Of a stretch of 64,000 nucleotides of DNA, positions 45,253 to 52,980 are shown piece by piece (position 1 is the stretch's first letter; every line of letters begins with the position of its first letter). The position numbers and the translations under genes were made by a program. The notes beneath the pieces were generated by a model, which searched no databases, was not told where the DNA came from, and saw only the letters and a program-made list of their open reading frames with translations. This DNA is from JBQLZQ01 sp052168355 (GTDB lineage Bacteria > Pseudomonadota > Alphaproteobacteria > DSM-16000 > Inquilinaceae): assembly GCA_052168355.1 (NCBI GenBank), contig JBQLZQ010000049.1:62001-126000 (forward strand), given 5' to 3'.

Positions 45253-46197
45253 TCAGAGGATCTCGGCGACCCACGTACAATCATATTCGGTGCAATAGTC
45301 TTCGACGTCCCGGATCTCATCGTTGGCATAGTCCCATATCCCATCGACGATGTAATTGGTATAGGCGTCGGCGATGCTCATGGGCGCCGTCCCGAGCTTG
45401 CGGAACTCGGCCAGTGCCGCGTCCGGAACGCCATAGGCGCGAAAGCGCGCGTAATAATCCTCCGTGACCCGCTCCATGTTCTCCTTGGCCAGAGACGACC
45501 AGTAGCCCGAGGTGATTTCGGGATGGTGGAACGCCAGAACGGCATCCGGCGCGGTCAGGGCGTAAGGCGCGGCGGATAGGACCAGAAGACAGGACGATGC
45601 GCACTGTGAATAGGCGACTGTCGTTACATCCCTGTCCCTGACGAAATCGGCGAGGTCGAACGCCGGCCCCACGAACCCGCCCGGGCTGTTCAGGACCAGC
45701 GCCGTGCCGTCGTTCTCGCCCAGCCAGTCCGACACGATCTTGACCGATTTGTCGTTGATGTAGCCGTTGAGAACGATGCCGTCGTCCAGATACTCGATAT
45801 AGAACTGGTTGGCGGCGTCGCTGTTGGCGACCGAAATCGTCGCGACGGAATCCTGAACGTTGGGGACCATGACGACGACAAGCGAAATGCAGCCGACGAC
45901 CACCCAAGCCTGAACCAGGAAGGCCCAGACCGTCCTGCGGGGTGGCATGGCCATGCGATTTTCCCGTCGGTTCCGGGCCGCCACCCTCCACAGCCCAACC
46001 AGCATCCAAATATTGAGGATCAGAAAACAGGCGAACGAGATCGCGACGGCAAAGATGTCTTCGAAAAGGTCCGTGTGTTCGCCGAAATAACCGAAATACA
46101 GATTGCCTAGAAAATTCAGGCCGACCCCGTTCACCCAGAAGGATTGCGCGAGACTAAGGTCTCCTCTCCAGTGCGACCGGATGTAGGTGAACATCAA
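45253..46197 (-). CDS. Membrane protein with ClpP/crotonase-fold domain
   Basis: This 314-residue protein has two or three membrane helices (about 22-36, 47-70 and 90-112) followed by an extracytoplasmic ClpP/crotonase-like domain at about 118-290. The pattern LNSPGGFVGPAFDLADFV is a typical oxyanion strand. SQCASSCLLVLSAA holds the serine of the active site, and FHHPE holds the candidate histidine, as in secreted ClpP-class proteins (COG3904-like). No function in purine synthesis is known for this fold. It lies between purE and purK, with a 17-base gap to purK. A direct repeat lies in its 116-bp upstream region. Confidence 0.78.
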   Translation of the reverse strand: MMFTYIRSHWRGDLSLAQSFWVNGVGLNFLGNLYFGYFGEHTDLFEDIFAVAISFACFLILNIWMLVGLWRVAARNRRENRMAMPPRRTVWAFLVQAWVVVGCISLVVVMVPNVQDSVATISVANSDAANQFYIEYLDDGIVLNGYINDKSVKIVSDWLGENDGTALVLNSPGGFVGPAFDLADFVRDRDVTTVAYSQCASSCLLVLSAAPYALTAPDAVLAFHHPEITSGYWSSLAKENMERVTEDYYARFRAYGVPDAALAEFRKLGTAPMSIADAYTNYIVDGIWDYANDEIRDVEDYCTEYDCTWVAEIL

Positions 46198-46264
46198 GGG
46201 CCTCGAAATCCCAATTCAGACCCGGTTCTATCATGCCGAAGGGCTTGTAGATAGTATTTTAACC

Positions 46265-46283
46265 AAAATAGACTAAAATAGAC
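46265..46283. repeat. Short direct repeat in intergenic region
   Basis: AAAATAGAC occurs twice in a row, separated by one base, within the AT-rich region upstream of the membrane ClpP-like gene. It may be a regulator-binding site or promoter element. Confidence 0.4.
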
Positions 46284-46313
46284 GATTGTGTCGGCGGAGA
46301 CCGTCCCGTCCGG

Positions 46314-46838
46314 TCACGGTTCCCCGGGCGCCTCGGCAACCTCGTCGGTCTGGGCGCTGCGCCAGGCGTCCAGCCGGGCGGCCAGGGCCGGATCGGCCAG
46401 GGCCAGGATGGCGGCCGCCAGCAGGGCCGCGTTGACGGCCCCGGCCTTGCCGATGGCCAGGGTCGCCACCGGCACGCCGCCGGGCATCTGGACGATGGAC
46501 AACAGGCTGTCCAGGCCCTTGAGGGCGTGGCTCTCCACAGGGACGCCCAGGACCGGCAGCGGTGTCAGGGCGGCGGCCATGCCGGGCAGATGGGCGGCCC
46601 CGCCGGCTCCGGCGATCAACACCTTCAGGCCCCGGTCGCGGGCATTGGTGGCGTAGTCATAGAGCCTTTGGGGCGTGCGGTGGGCCGATACGATACGCGT
46701 TTCGTGGGGGATCGCCAGCCTGTCCAGGGTGATCGCGGCGTGTTCCATGGTTTGCCAGTCCGATCGGCTGCCCATGATCAAACCGACCATCGGCCGATCG
46801 CCCGTTCCGTCGGCCCGGTCGGCACCCGCCGGCGTCAT
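46314..46838 (-). CDS. purE: 5-(carboxyamino)imidazole ribonucleotide mutase
   Basis: This 174-residue enzyme moves the carboxyl group of N5-CAIR to carbon 4 in purine synthesis, the step after PurK. LIMGSRSDWQTMEHA, SAHRTPQRLYDYA and IAGAGGAAHLPGMAAA are the classic PurE segments that bind the ribonucleotide. GVPVESHALKGLDSLLSIVQMPGG and ALAIGKAGAVNAALLAA complete the class I form. The ATG overlaps the stop of the upstream quinone oxidoreductase by four bases. The partner gene purK is separated from it by the membrane ClpP-like gene. Confidence 0.95.
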   Translation of the reverse strand: MTPAGADRADGTGDRPMVGLIMGSRSDWQTMEHAAITLDRLAIPHETRIVSAHRTPQRLYDYATNARDRGLKVLIAGAGGAAHLPGMAAALTPLPVLGVPVESHALKGLDSLLSIVQMPGGVPVATLAIGKAGAVNAALLAAAILALADPALAARLDAWRSAQTDEVAEAPGEP

Positions 46839-47836
46839 GGTTCCAGCACCAGCTTGCCGATATGCGACCCTTCCTCCATGGCCCGGTGGGCCTCGGCCGC
46901 TTCGGCCAGCGGGAAGGTGCGGTGGATGATGGGGCGGACCTTGCCTTCCGCCAGCCACGGCCAGACCGTGCGGTGCAGCGCCTCGGCGATGGCGCCCTTT
47001 TCGGCCACCGATCGCGGACGCAGGGTCGACCCGGTCAGTGTCAGGCGCTTGACCATCAGCGGCTGCAGGTTGAGCGTGACATTGGCCCCGCCCAAAAACG
47101 CGATGCTGACGTGCCGCCCCTCCACGGCCATGGCGTCGATGTCCCGCGCGATGTAGTCGCCGCCCACCATGTCGAGCACCAGATCCACGCCGCGCCCCTC
47201 GGTCAGGCTCTTGATCACTTTCACGTAGTCTTCTTCCCGATAATTGATCGCGCGCTCGGCGCCCAGCCGCTCACACGCGCGGCATTTCTCCGCCGTGCCG
47301 GCGGTGGCGAAGACGCGGGCGCCGGCGCTATGGGCCAGTTGGATGGCGGTGGTGCCAATGCCGCTGGACCCGCCATGGACCAGGAACGTTTCGCCGGCGC
47401 GCAGCCGGCCCCTGTCGAAGACATTGGTCCAGACCGTGAAATAGGTTTCGGGAACGGCCCCGGCCTCGATCGCGCTCAAACCCTCGGGTATCGGCAGGCA
47501 TTGCGGTACCGGGGCCAGGCAGTATTCGGCGTAACCGCCGCCGGCGACCAGGGCGCAGACCGGCGTCCCGGCATCCCAATTCGCCACATCGTCGCCACGC
47601 GCGGCCACGGTGCCGGCAACCTCCAGCCCCGGGAACGGGCTGGCCCCGGGCGGCGGCGGATAGCCGCCCTTTCTCTGCAGCACATCGGGCCGGTTGACGC
47701 CGGCGGCCGCGACGCGGATCAATAGCTCGCCCGGACCGGGACGCGGCACATCCGCCGTGACCGGCCGCAGCACCTCCGGCCCGCCGGGTTCGGCAATGGC
47801 GATGGCCGTCATTCTCGCGGGCAGGTCGGCGGGCAT
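46835..47836 (-). CDS. NAD(P)H-quinone oxidoreductase, zinc-free MDR family
   Basis: This 333-residue protein belongs to the quinone oxidoreductase/PIG3 group of medium-chain dehydrogenases. GVNRPDVLQRKGGYPPPPGA and FPGLEVAGTV form the catalytic domain, and HGGSSGIGTTAIQLAH is the nucleotide-binding motif. It lacks the zinc cysteine array of alcohol dehydrogenases. Members reduce quinones or enones with NADPH. The ATG at 47836 is supported by GGAG nine bases upstream. It overlaps purE by four bases, so the genes are co-transcribed although no functional link is obvious. Confidence 0.9.
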   Translation of the reverse strand: MPADLPARMTAIAIAEPGGPEVLRPVTADVPRPGPGELLIRVAAAGVNRPDVLQRKGGYPPPPGASPFPGLEVAGTVAARGDDVANWDAGTPVCALVAGGGYAEYCLAPVPQCLPIPEGLSAIEAGAVPETYFTVWTNVFDRGRLRAGETFLVHGGSSGIGTTAIQLAHSAGARVFATAGTAEKCRACERLGAERAINYREEDYVKVIKSLTEGRGVDLVLDMVGGDYIARDIDAMAVEGRHVSIAFLGGANVTLNLQPLMVKRLTLTGSTLRPRSVAEKGAIAEALHRTVWPWLAEGKVRPIIHRTFPLAEAAEAHRAMEEGSHIGKLVLEP

Positions 47837-47914
47837 GGGACTGGGCTCCGGCTTCGGGCAAGGGGCCAAGATGTAACGGCCGTCGGCATCGACGGCAAGG
47901 CGAAGGAGGAGGCC

Positions 47915-48097
47915 ATGGAACCGAGCGATCTGGAACCGCTAACGAAAAAGCCGCCAAAGAAGAACCTGGATGTCCTGTCGATCGGCGAACTGAACGCCTA
48001 TATCGAGGAGCTTGAGGAGGAGATCGCGCGCACCCGCGCGGTCATCGCCGCCAAAAGCGATCATCGCAGCAGCGCCGAATCGCTGTTCAAACGCTGA
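47915..48097 (+). CDS. DUF1192 family protein
   Basis: This 60-residue acidic protein matches the DUF1192 family of small alphaproteobacterial proteins. LDVLSIGELNAYIEELEEEI with IARTRAVIAAKSDHRSSAES is the family core, which forms a coiled-coil helical hairpin. The N-terminus has a short lysine- and proline-rich segment. GGAGGAGG precedes the ATG. The function is unknown. It is divergent from the quinone oxidoreductase and upstream of the patatin-like gene. Confidence 0.85.
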   Translation: MEPSDLEPLTKKPPKKNLDVLSIGELNAYIEELEEEIARTRAVIAAKSDHRSSAESLFKR

Positions 48098-48151
48098 CCC
48101 CGCTGCTCTGGCCGGGCATGGCGCCGACGCACACGGAAGTTGGGAGGCAGC

Positions 48152-49201
48152 ATGCCGAAGGGCAAGACGGCCGATGGCGGCGCTGAGGTTCGGACGGTCA
48201 GTCTGGCGCTGCAGGGCGGCGGATCCCACGGTGCCTTCACCTGGGGCGTTCTCGACCGGCTGCTGGACGACGGGCGGTTGCGGTTCGAAGGCATCAGCGG
48301 GACCAGCGCCGGGGCCATCAACGGCGCCCTTGTGGCCCAGGGAATGCACCAGACCGGGACCCAGGCGGCCCGCGACCACCTCGCGCGGTTCTGGCAGGCG
48401 GTGGGACACCGTGCGGCTTTCACTCCGTTTCAGCCGACGTGGCTGGACCGGGTGACCGGCGACCGCAACCTCGGCTTCTCGCCGGGCTACGCGGCCTTCG
48501 ATCTTCTGATGCGGGTCGCCTCGCCCTATCAGTTCAACCCGTTCGACTACAATCCGCTGCGGGAACTCCTGGGCGACGTCATCGATTTCGCGTCGGTCGA
48601 GGAGGACGGGTCACCGCGCCTGTTCGTCAGTGCCACCGACGTGCGTCGCGGCCGGCTGAAGGTCTTCGAGGGCAGGGCGCTGTCCGTCGATGCGCTGCTG
48701 GCCTCGGCCTGTCTGCCGTTCCTGTTCCAGGCGGTGGAGATCGACGGCGATCACTATTGGGACGGCGGGTACATGGGCAATCCCACCCTCTACCCGCTCA
48801 TCCATGCGTGCCGAAGCCGGGACATCGTCATCGTTCAGATCAACCCGATCACCCGCGCCGACGTGCCGACCACGCCGTCGGAGATCCTGGATCGGATGAA
48901 CGAGATCAGTTTCAATTCGACGCTGCTGCGCGAGGCGCGGGCAATGGGGCTGATCAACCGGCTGCTTGGCCAGCAGGCGTTGGACGAGGATACGTGCGGC
49001 CTGCGGCCGATGTACCTGCACATGATCGAGGATCCCGGGGCCCTGGCCAATCTGGGCCCCGCCAGCAAACTCAATGCCGATATGGGCTTCCTGCGGGAAC
49101 TGTTCGCCCTAGGCAGCGCTGCGGCTGGGCGCTGGCTCGATGATCATTTCGATGATCTTGGCCGGCGGTCGACCTTTGGTGTCGAGGGACCCGATATCTG
49201 A
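48152..49201 (+). CDS. Patatin-like phospholipase
   Basis: This 349-residue protein shows the patatin serine hydrolase pattern. LALQGGGSHGAFTWGVLDRL is the oxyanion glycine-rich loop. GISGTSAGAING carries the catalytic serine in GxSxG. YWDGGYMGNP carries the aspartate of the Ser-Asp dyad. Such enzymes hydrolyse the sn-1 or sn-2 acyl group of phospholipids or of storage lipids, and here a cytosolic or membrane-associated role is likely because no signal peptide is seen. GGGAGG precedes the ATG at 48152. It lies 54 bp after the DUF1192 gene. Confidence 0.88.
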   Translation: MPKGKTADGGAEVRTVSLALQGGGSHGAFTWGVLDRLLDDGRLRFEGISGTSAGAINGALVAQGMHQTGTQAARDHLARFWQAVGHRAAFTPFQPTWLDRVTGDRNLGFSPGYAAFDLLMRVASPYQFNPFDYNPLRELLGDVIDFASVEEDGSPRLFVSATDVRRGRLKVFEGRALSVDALLASACLPFLFQAVEIDGDHYWDGGYMGNPTLYPLIHACRSRDIVIVQINPITRADVPTTPSEILDRMNEISFNSTLLREARAMGLINRLLGQQALDEDTCGLRPMYLHMIEDPGALANLGPASKLNADMGFLRELFALGSAAAGRWLDDHFDDLGRRSTFGVEGPDI

Positions 49202-49246
49202 CGGCGATTTGGAAGAAGTCTAGCCCTCCGGGTCGGGCTGACCCTT

Positions 49247-49657
49247 TCAAGCAACCTTTTGGCGCATCATCCCGTCGAGGCGTTGGGTCCGGATGTAAAG
49301 CTTGAGACTGCGGTCGAGAAGGCTGCGCACCGCCGGCGGCAGCCTGGGGTCGAAGGTCCAGGTGTCGTCGAGGCAGATGTCCTCGCTGTCCAGGCCGAAT
49401 TCCTCCGACAGGGCGCGGGCCATGCTGATCTCGCCTTCCTCGCTGGCGCGCTGTGCCAGCAGCCAGGCCATCACCTGGGTCAGCCGGCAGCTCAGCCGCA
49501 TGGTCTCCAGACTGACCAGAAGGCGGGACTCATCGTCGAAATCGGCGGTATCGGCGGCCAGCTGAAACGCAAGATAGTTGCGTGCCTCGACCACCAGGGA
49601 CAAAGCGTCCCGGTAGGCCCGACGGGAAAACCCGATGTCGTTTACAATCTCGGCCAC
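49247..49657 (-). CDS. DUF1465 family protein, RcdA-like
   Basis: This 136-residue all-helical protein matches the DUF1465 family. SRRAYRDALSLVVEARNYLA, MRLSCRLTQVMAWLLAQRA and ARALSEEFGLDSEDICLDD are characteristic. As I recall, the family includes RcdA of Caulobacter, an adaptor that helps ClpXP degrade CtrA in the cell cycle. Whether this copy plays that part needs comparison of the adaptor surface, so the symbol is withheld. The start is a GTG at 49657. It is convergent with the patatin gene and divergent from the Hsp20 gene. Confidence 0.82.
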   Translation of the reverse strand: MAEIVNDIGFSRRAYRDALSLVVEARNYLAFQLAADTADFDDESRLLVSLETMRLSCRLTQVMAWLLAQRASEEGEISMARALSEEFGLDSEDICLDDTWTFDPRLPPAVRSLLDRSLKLYIRTQRLDGMMRQKVA

Positions 49658-49793
49658 GATGCCGCCTTTCGTTGCGGCCCTCCCACACCCTGGGCCGGGA
49701 AAGCCGGTCGTCGGCCCGGACGGTTCCGAGCGCCTGTTGAAACGATACGGTCGGTTGGTTAACAGACCGTGGACTTCGGTGCAAAAAAAGAGG

Positions 49794-49822
49794 CTTGAAC
49801 GACCCGATTTCCCTTCCCAAAT
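49794..49822 (+). promoter_or_regulatory. Candidate sigma-32 heat-shock promoter of Hsp20 gene
   Basis: CTTGAA (49794-49799) and CCCAAAT (49816-49822) are separated by 16 bases and closely match the sigma-32 consensus CTTGAA with CCCAT-like -10. They lie 107 bp before the Hsp20 ATG, leaving a leader of about 100 nt that holds a ROSE-like element. A sigma-32 factor gene is present at 23.4 kb. Confidence 0.6.
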
Positions 49823-49873
49823 ACATCGCTGCGACGGATGCCGCTATCGGGTTCGTCGCGGAAGACCCTGAAT

Positions 49874-49931
49874 GGCGCGGCCCGTGAGGGAGCGCCGAAT
49901 GTTGGTATCGCTCACATGGAGGATGACCATG
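49874..49931 (+). promoter_or_regulatory. ROSE-like RNA thermometer in Hsp20 leader
   Basis: A hairpin with GGCGC/GCGCC arms (49874-49895) is followed by TCGCT, a short loop and GGAGGAT just before the ATG. ROSE elements of alphaproteobacterial Hsp20 genes have a U(U/C)GCU block that pairs with the ribosome binding site at low temperature. The match in sequence and position is good, but folding was not computed. Confidence 0.45.
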
Positions 49932-50402
49932 CGTACGTTTGATTTGTCGCCGTTGTTTCATTCCGCCGTCGGGTTCGACCGGATGAGCCGGCTTTTGGAT
50001 TCCGCGCAGCAGCTTTCCGCCAATGCGCCGTCCTATCCCCCGTACAACATCGAAAAACTGGGCGACAATGCCTATCGGATTACCATGGCCGTGGCCGGGT
50101 TCGGCCAGGACGACCTTGAGATCGTGACCAGCGAAAACGCGCTGGTGATCAAGGGCGCCGCGCCGGAGCAGGATCAGGATCGGGCTCCGACCGTGCTGCA
50201 CCGCGGCATCGCCCGCCGGGCGTTCGAGCGTCAGTTTCAGCTTGCCGACTATATCAAGGTCGACTCGGCGGAACTGACCAACGGTCTGCTCCACATCGAC
50301 CTGGTGCGCGAAGTGCCCGAGGCCCTGAAGCCCCGCACCATCACCATCAGCGCGGGTGAGGCCGCCAGGCCGGCCAAGCGGATCGAGAAAAAGGCCGCCT
50401 AA
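49929..50402 (+). CDS. Small heat-shock protein, Hsp20 family
   Basis: This 157-residue chaperone has a short N-terminal arm (MRTFDLSPLFHSAVGFDRM) similar to IbpA/HspH-type proteins. An alpha-crystallin domain at about 30-130 follows, with YNIEKLGDNAYRITMAVAGF and an IARRAFERQFQLADYIKVDSAEL stretch ending in GLLHIDLVREVPE. The C-terminus has the IxI-like RTITISAG. Such proteins hold unfolded proteins during heat stress. GGAGGAT precedes the ATG. A sigma-32 promoter and a ROSE-like leader stand upstream, and a strong terminator lies after the stop. Confidence 0.92.
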   Translation: MRTFDLSPLFHSAVGFDRMSRLLDSAQQLSANAPSYPPYNIEKLGDNAYRITMAVAGFGQDDLEIVTSENALVIKGAAPEQDQDRAPTVLHRGIARRAFERQFQLADYIKVDSAELTNGLLHIDLVREVPEALKPRTITISAGEAARPAKRIEKKAA

Positions 50403-50425
50403 AGCCTTTCGATCGGCGGTATGCG

Positions 50426-50457
50426 AACGGCGCCCCCAGGGGGCGCCGTTTTCGTTT
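50426..50457 (+). terminator. Rho-independent terminator after Hsp20 gene
   Basis: An 11-bp GC-rich perfect stem (AACGGCGCCCC with GGGGCGCCGTT) and a three-base loop are followed by TTTTCGTTT. It lies 24 bp after the stop. Confidence 0.85.
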
Positions 50458-50611
50458 GGCCACGCTGCTCGTTCGAACGGAAGTCTGGCCGGCTACAAGT
50501 AAGGCTGAGGAGACGGTGCATCGGCGATCTGTATGGCGCACCGGCGGTGCGGTGTCGTCGACCTGTAGGAAAATGTCGTGGACCGGGTGCCTTCTTGAGA
50601 CATCAAGACGC

Positions 50612-50642
50612 AAAAAAGAGGGCCGTTGCAAAACGGCCCTCT
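50612..50642 (-). terminator. Rho-independent terminator, minus strand
   Basis: An 11-bp perfect stem (AGAGGGCCGTT with AACGGCCCTCT) and a four-base loop are followed on the minus strand by six T. It would end the small RNA candidate upstream on this strand. Confidence 0.75.
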
Positions 50643-50678
50643 CCCTTGTTGTGCCTCACCCGTTCAACCCGAGCTTAT
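50612..50678 (-). ncRNA. Candidate small RNA 1
   Basis: A 67-nt stretch on the minus strand lies between a promoter-like pair at 50684-50713 and a strong terminator at 50612-50642. It has no ribosome binding site or frame that looks like a gene. Its 5' part is single-stranded in appearance and its 3' half is the terminator stem. Existence as a separate transcript is inferred. Confidence 0.45.
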
Positions 50679-50683
50679 GAAAA

Positions 50684-50713
50684 ACCCTAGAGCGCGCGGG
50701 GTGGAGCCGTCAA
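50684..50713 (-). promoter_or_regulatory. Candidate sigma-70 promoter of small RNA 1
   Basis: On the minus strand TTGACG (50708-50713) and TAGGGT (50684-50689) are separated by 18 bp, a fair match to the housekeeping consensus. The predicted start near 50677 leads straight to a terminator. Confidence 0.5.
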
Positions 50714-50762
50714 GGCGCTACGTGTCATCGAAGCGATGTGGGAGAAGGAGCCATGGCCCGGA

Positions 50763-50790
50763 CAAAAAAAGAGCCGCCCGAAGGCGGCCC
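50763..50790 (-). terminator. Rho-independent terminator, minus strand
   Basis: A 6-bp GCCGCC/GGCGGC stem with a CGAA loop is followed on the minus strand by a run of seven T. It would stop transcripts coming from prpE or from the structured region before it. Confidence 0.65.
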
Positions 50791-50872
50791 TAGGTTCAAC
50801 AGGGAGGCATCAACAAGGTCGGAGCCATCAAAAGCGTTCACTCTCTCCCGCTCCGATGAATCTCAACCTAAA
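50763..50872 (-). ncRNA. Candidate structured small RNA 2
   Basis: This 110-nt stretch on the minus strand ends in a terminator. It holds nested complementary arms: TAGGTT with AACCTA (50865-50870 and 50791-50796), enclosing TCGGAGC with GCTCCGA (50850-50856 and 50819-50825). TAATTA at 50879-50884 could be its -10. It could instead be the 3' untranslated part of prpE. Confidence 0.4.
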
Positions 50873-50966
50873 CAGAGTTAATTAAAAACAGGTTAACAAA
50901 TCAACCATAAAATATCGCAAATCAATTAGGGGGCAGGTCTTTACAGATCGCGCTTCAACCGTCTGC

Positions 50967-52862
50967 TCATCTTGGTCCATAGCCGACAGTCTTCAAAACA
51001 GAAGTGATTTCGTCCAAAATGGCCGGATCGTCTATGGTTGCGGGTGGCGCGACCGTCTCCGCGTCGGCGATCCGCTTCATGGTTCCGCGCAGGATTTTGC
51101 CCGATCGGGTTTTTGGCAGTCTTTCGACAACGACCACGGTCTTGAGGGATGCTACCGGCCCGATTCGCGTCCGCACGAGCAAAAGTGCGTCGGCCGCAAC
51201 TTCCGAGTCGGTTTTCGTGCCGCCTTTCTTGCGCACCACCAGCCCCAACGGCAGTTGCCCCTTGAGCGCATCGGCGACGCCGATGACGGCCGCTTCCGCG
51301 ACATCGGGGTGGGCGCACAGCACCTCCTCGATGGCACCGGTCGACAGGCGATGGCCGGCGACATTGATGACATCGTCGATGCGGGTCATGACATGCACAT
51401 AGCCGTCCTCATCGACAAATCCGGCGTCCCCGGTTTTGTAGTAGCCGGGATAGTCGGCGAGATAGGCCTGCCGGTAGCGGTCGTCGGCATTCCAGAGCGT
51501 CGCCAGACTGCCCGGCGGCAGGGGTAAACGGCAGGCCAGGGCGCCGATATCGCCGCCGGCGGCTGGCTGACCCGCTGCGTCCAGCGCGACCACGTCCCAG
51601 CCGGGCACCGGCTTTGTGGCCGATCCCGGCTTGACCGCAAATCGCTCCAGCCCCAACGGGTTGCCGGCGATCGCCCAACCCGTTTCGGTCTGCCACCAAT
51701 GGTCGACCACCGGCACCGTCAGCTTATCGGCGGCCCAGGTGACGGTGTCGGGGTCCGACCGCTCGCCGGCCAGGAACAGGGCCCGGAACCGGCTGAGATC
51801 TCGCGGCGCGATCAGGGTTCCGTCGGGATCGTCGCGCTTTATGGCACGCAGCGCGGTGGGCGCGGTGAACAGGGCGGCGACCCGATGCTGCTCGATGATG
51901 CGCCAGAACACGCCGGCGTCGGGCGTGCCCACCGGTTTGCCCTCGAACAGCACGGTGGTGCAGCCATGCAGCAGCGGCCCATAGACGATGTAGGAATGAC
52001 CGACCACCCAGCCGACGTCGGACGCCGACCACCACACCTCGCCTGGCCGGATGTCGTAAAAATGCTCCATCGTCCAGGCCAGGGCCACGGCATGGCCGCC
52101 ATTGTCGCGAACGATGCCCTTGGGCTGGCCGGTGGTGCCCGACGTGTAGAGGATATACAGCGGATCGGTGGCCAGCACCGGTACACATTCGGCCGGTTCG
52201 CACGCGGCCTCCGTTTCGTGCCAGTCGTGATCGCGTCCCGGCATCAGCGAGCACCGGTGCTGCGGCCGCTGCAGGACGACACAGGCCTCTGGCTTGTGCC
52301 GGGACATGTCGATGGCGGCGTCCAGCATCGGCTTGTATTCCACCAGCCGTCCCGGCTCGATGCCGCAGGACGCCGTGACGATCACCTTGGGTTGGGCGTC
52401 ATCGATGCGGCTGGCCAGCTCAGCCGGGGCGAAGCCGCCGAACACCACGGAATGGACCGCCCCCAGCCTGGCGCAGGCCAGCATCCCGATAACCGCTTCC
52501 GGTACCATGGGCATGTAAAGGATCACGCGGTCGCCCTTGAGCACCCCCAACCGCCGCAGCGCCCCCGCGAAGCGGGCGGTATGATCGACCATGTCGGCAT
52601 AGGTCAGGATATCAACGGTCTCGGTGACGGGGCTGTCGTAGATCAGCGCCGGCCGATCGCCATGGCCGGCGGCGACGTGCCGGTCCAACGCATTGTGGCA
52701 GGTGTTGAGCACGCCGCCGGAAAACCAGCGATAGAAAGACGCATTGGTGCTGTCGAGAACCCGGTCCCAGCGACTGTCCCAGTCGATCCGCTCCGCCGCC
52801 TCGGCCCAGAACCCCTCGGGGTCCGACAGCGACCGGCGGTAAACATCGTCGTAACGCCCCAT
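50967..52862 (-). CDS. prpE: Propionyl-CoA synthetase
   Basis: This 631-residue member of the acyl-adenylate family activates a short carboxylic acid with ATP and CoA. It carries VVFGGFAPAELASRIDDAQP, the adenylation loop YTSGTTGQPKGIVRDNGG, HWWQTETGWAIAGNPLG and the C-terminal PKTRSGKILRGTMKRIA, where the lysine of the acyl-adenylation site lies. RDNGGHA and WWSASDVGWVVGHSYI are typical of propionyl-CoA synthetases (PrpE), shorter than classical acetyl-CoA synthetases. No other propionate genes are nearby. Two terminator-like hairpins lie downstream. Confidence 0.85.
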   Translation of the reverse strand: MGRYDDVYRRSLSDPEGFWAEAAERIDWDSRWDRVLDSTNASFYRWFSGGVLNTCHNALDRHVAAGHGDRPALIYDSPVTETVDILTYADMVDHTARFAGALRRLGVLKGDRVILYMPMVPEAVIGMLACARLGAVHSVVFGGFAPAELASRIDDAQPKVIVTASCGIEPGRLVEYKPMLDAAIDMSRHKPEACVVLQRPQHRCSLMPGRDHDWHETEAACEPAECVPVLATDPLYILYTSGTTGQPKGIVRDNGGHAVALAWTMEHFYDIRPGEVWWSASDVGWVVGHSYIVYGPLLHGCTTVLFEGKPVGTPDAGVFWRIIEQHRVAALFTAPTALRAIKRDDPDGTLIAPRDLSRFRALFLAGERSDPDTVTWAADKLTVPVVDHWWQTETGWAIAGNPLGLERFAVKPGSATKPVPGWDVVALDAAGQPAAGGDIGALACRLPLPPGSLATLWNADDRYRQAYLADYPGYYKTGDAGFVDEDGYVHVMTRIDDVINVAGHRLSTGAIEEVLCAHPDVAEAAVIGVADALKGQLPLGLVVRKKGGTKTDSEVAADALLLVRTRIGPVASLKTVVVVERLPKTRSGKILRGTMKRIADAETVAPPATIDDPAILDEITSVLKTVGYGPR

Positions 52863-52980
52863 GACGCACCCTCGCGTTCGGTTTCCTCATCCACGGTCGG
52901 TGGTGTTTCCCGCCGTTCCGAAACGCCGATTATGGCAGGTTCGGCACGGTGCCGACCATGCCCTGTTTCGACATCGAAAT

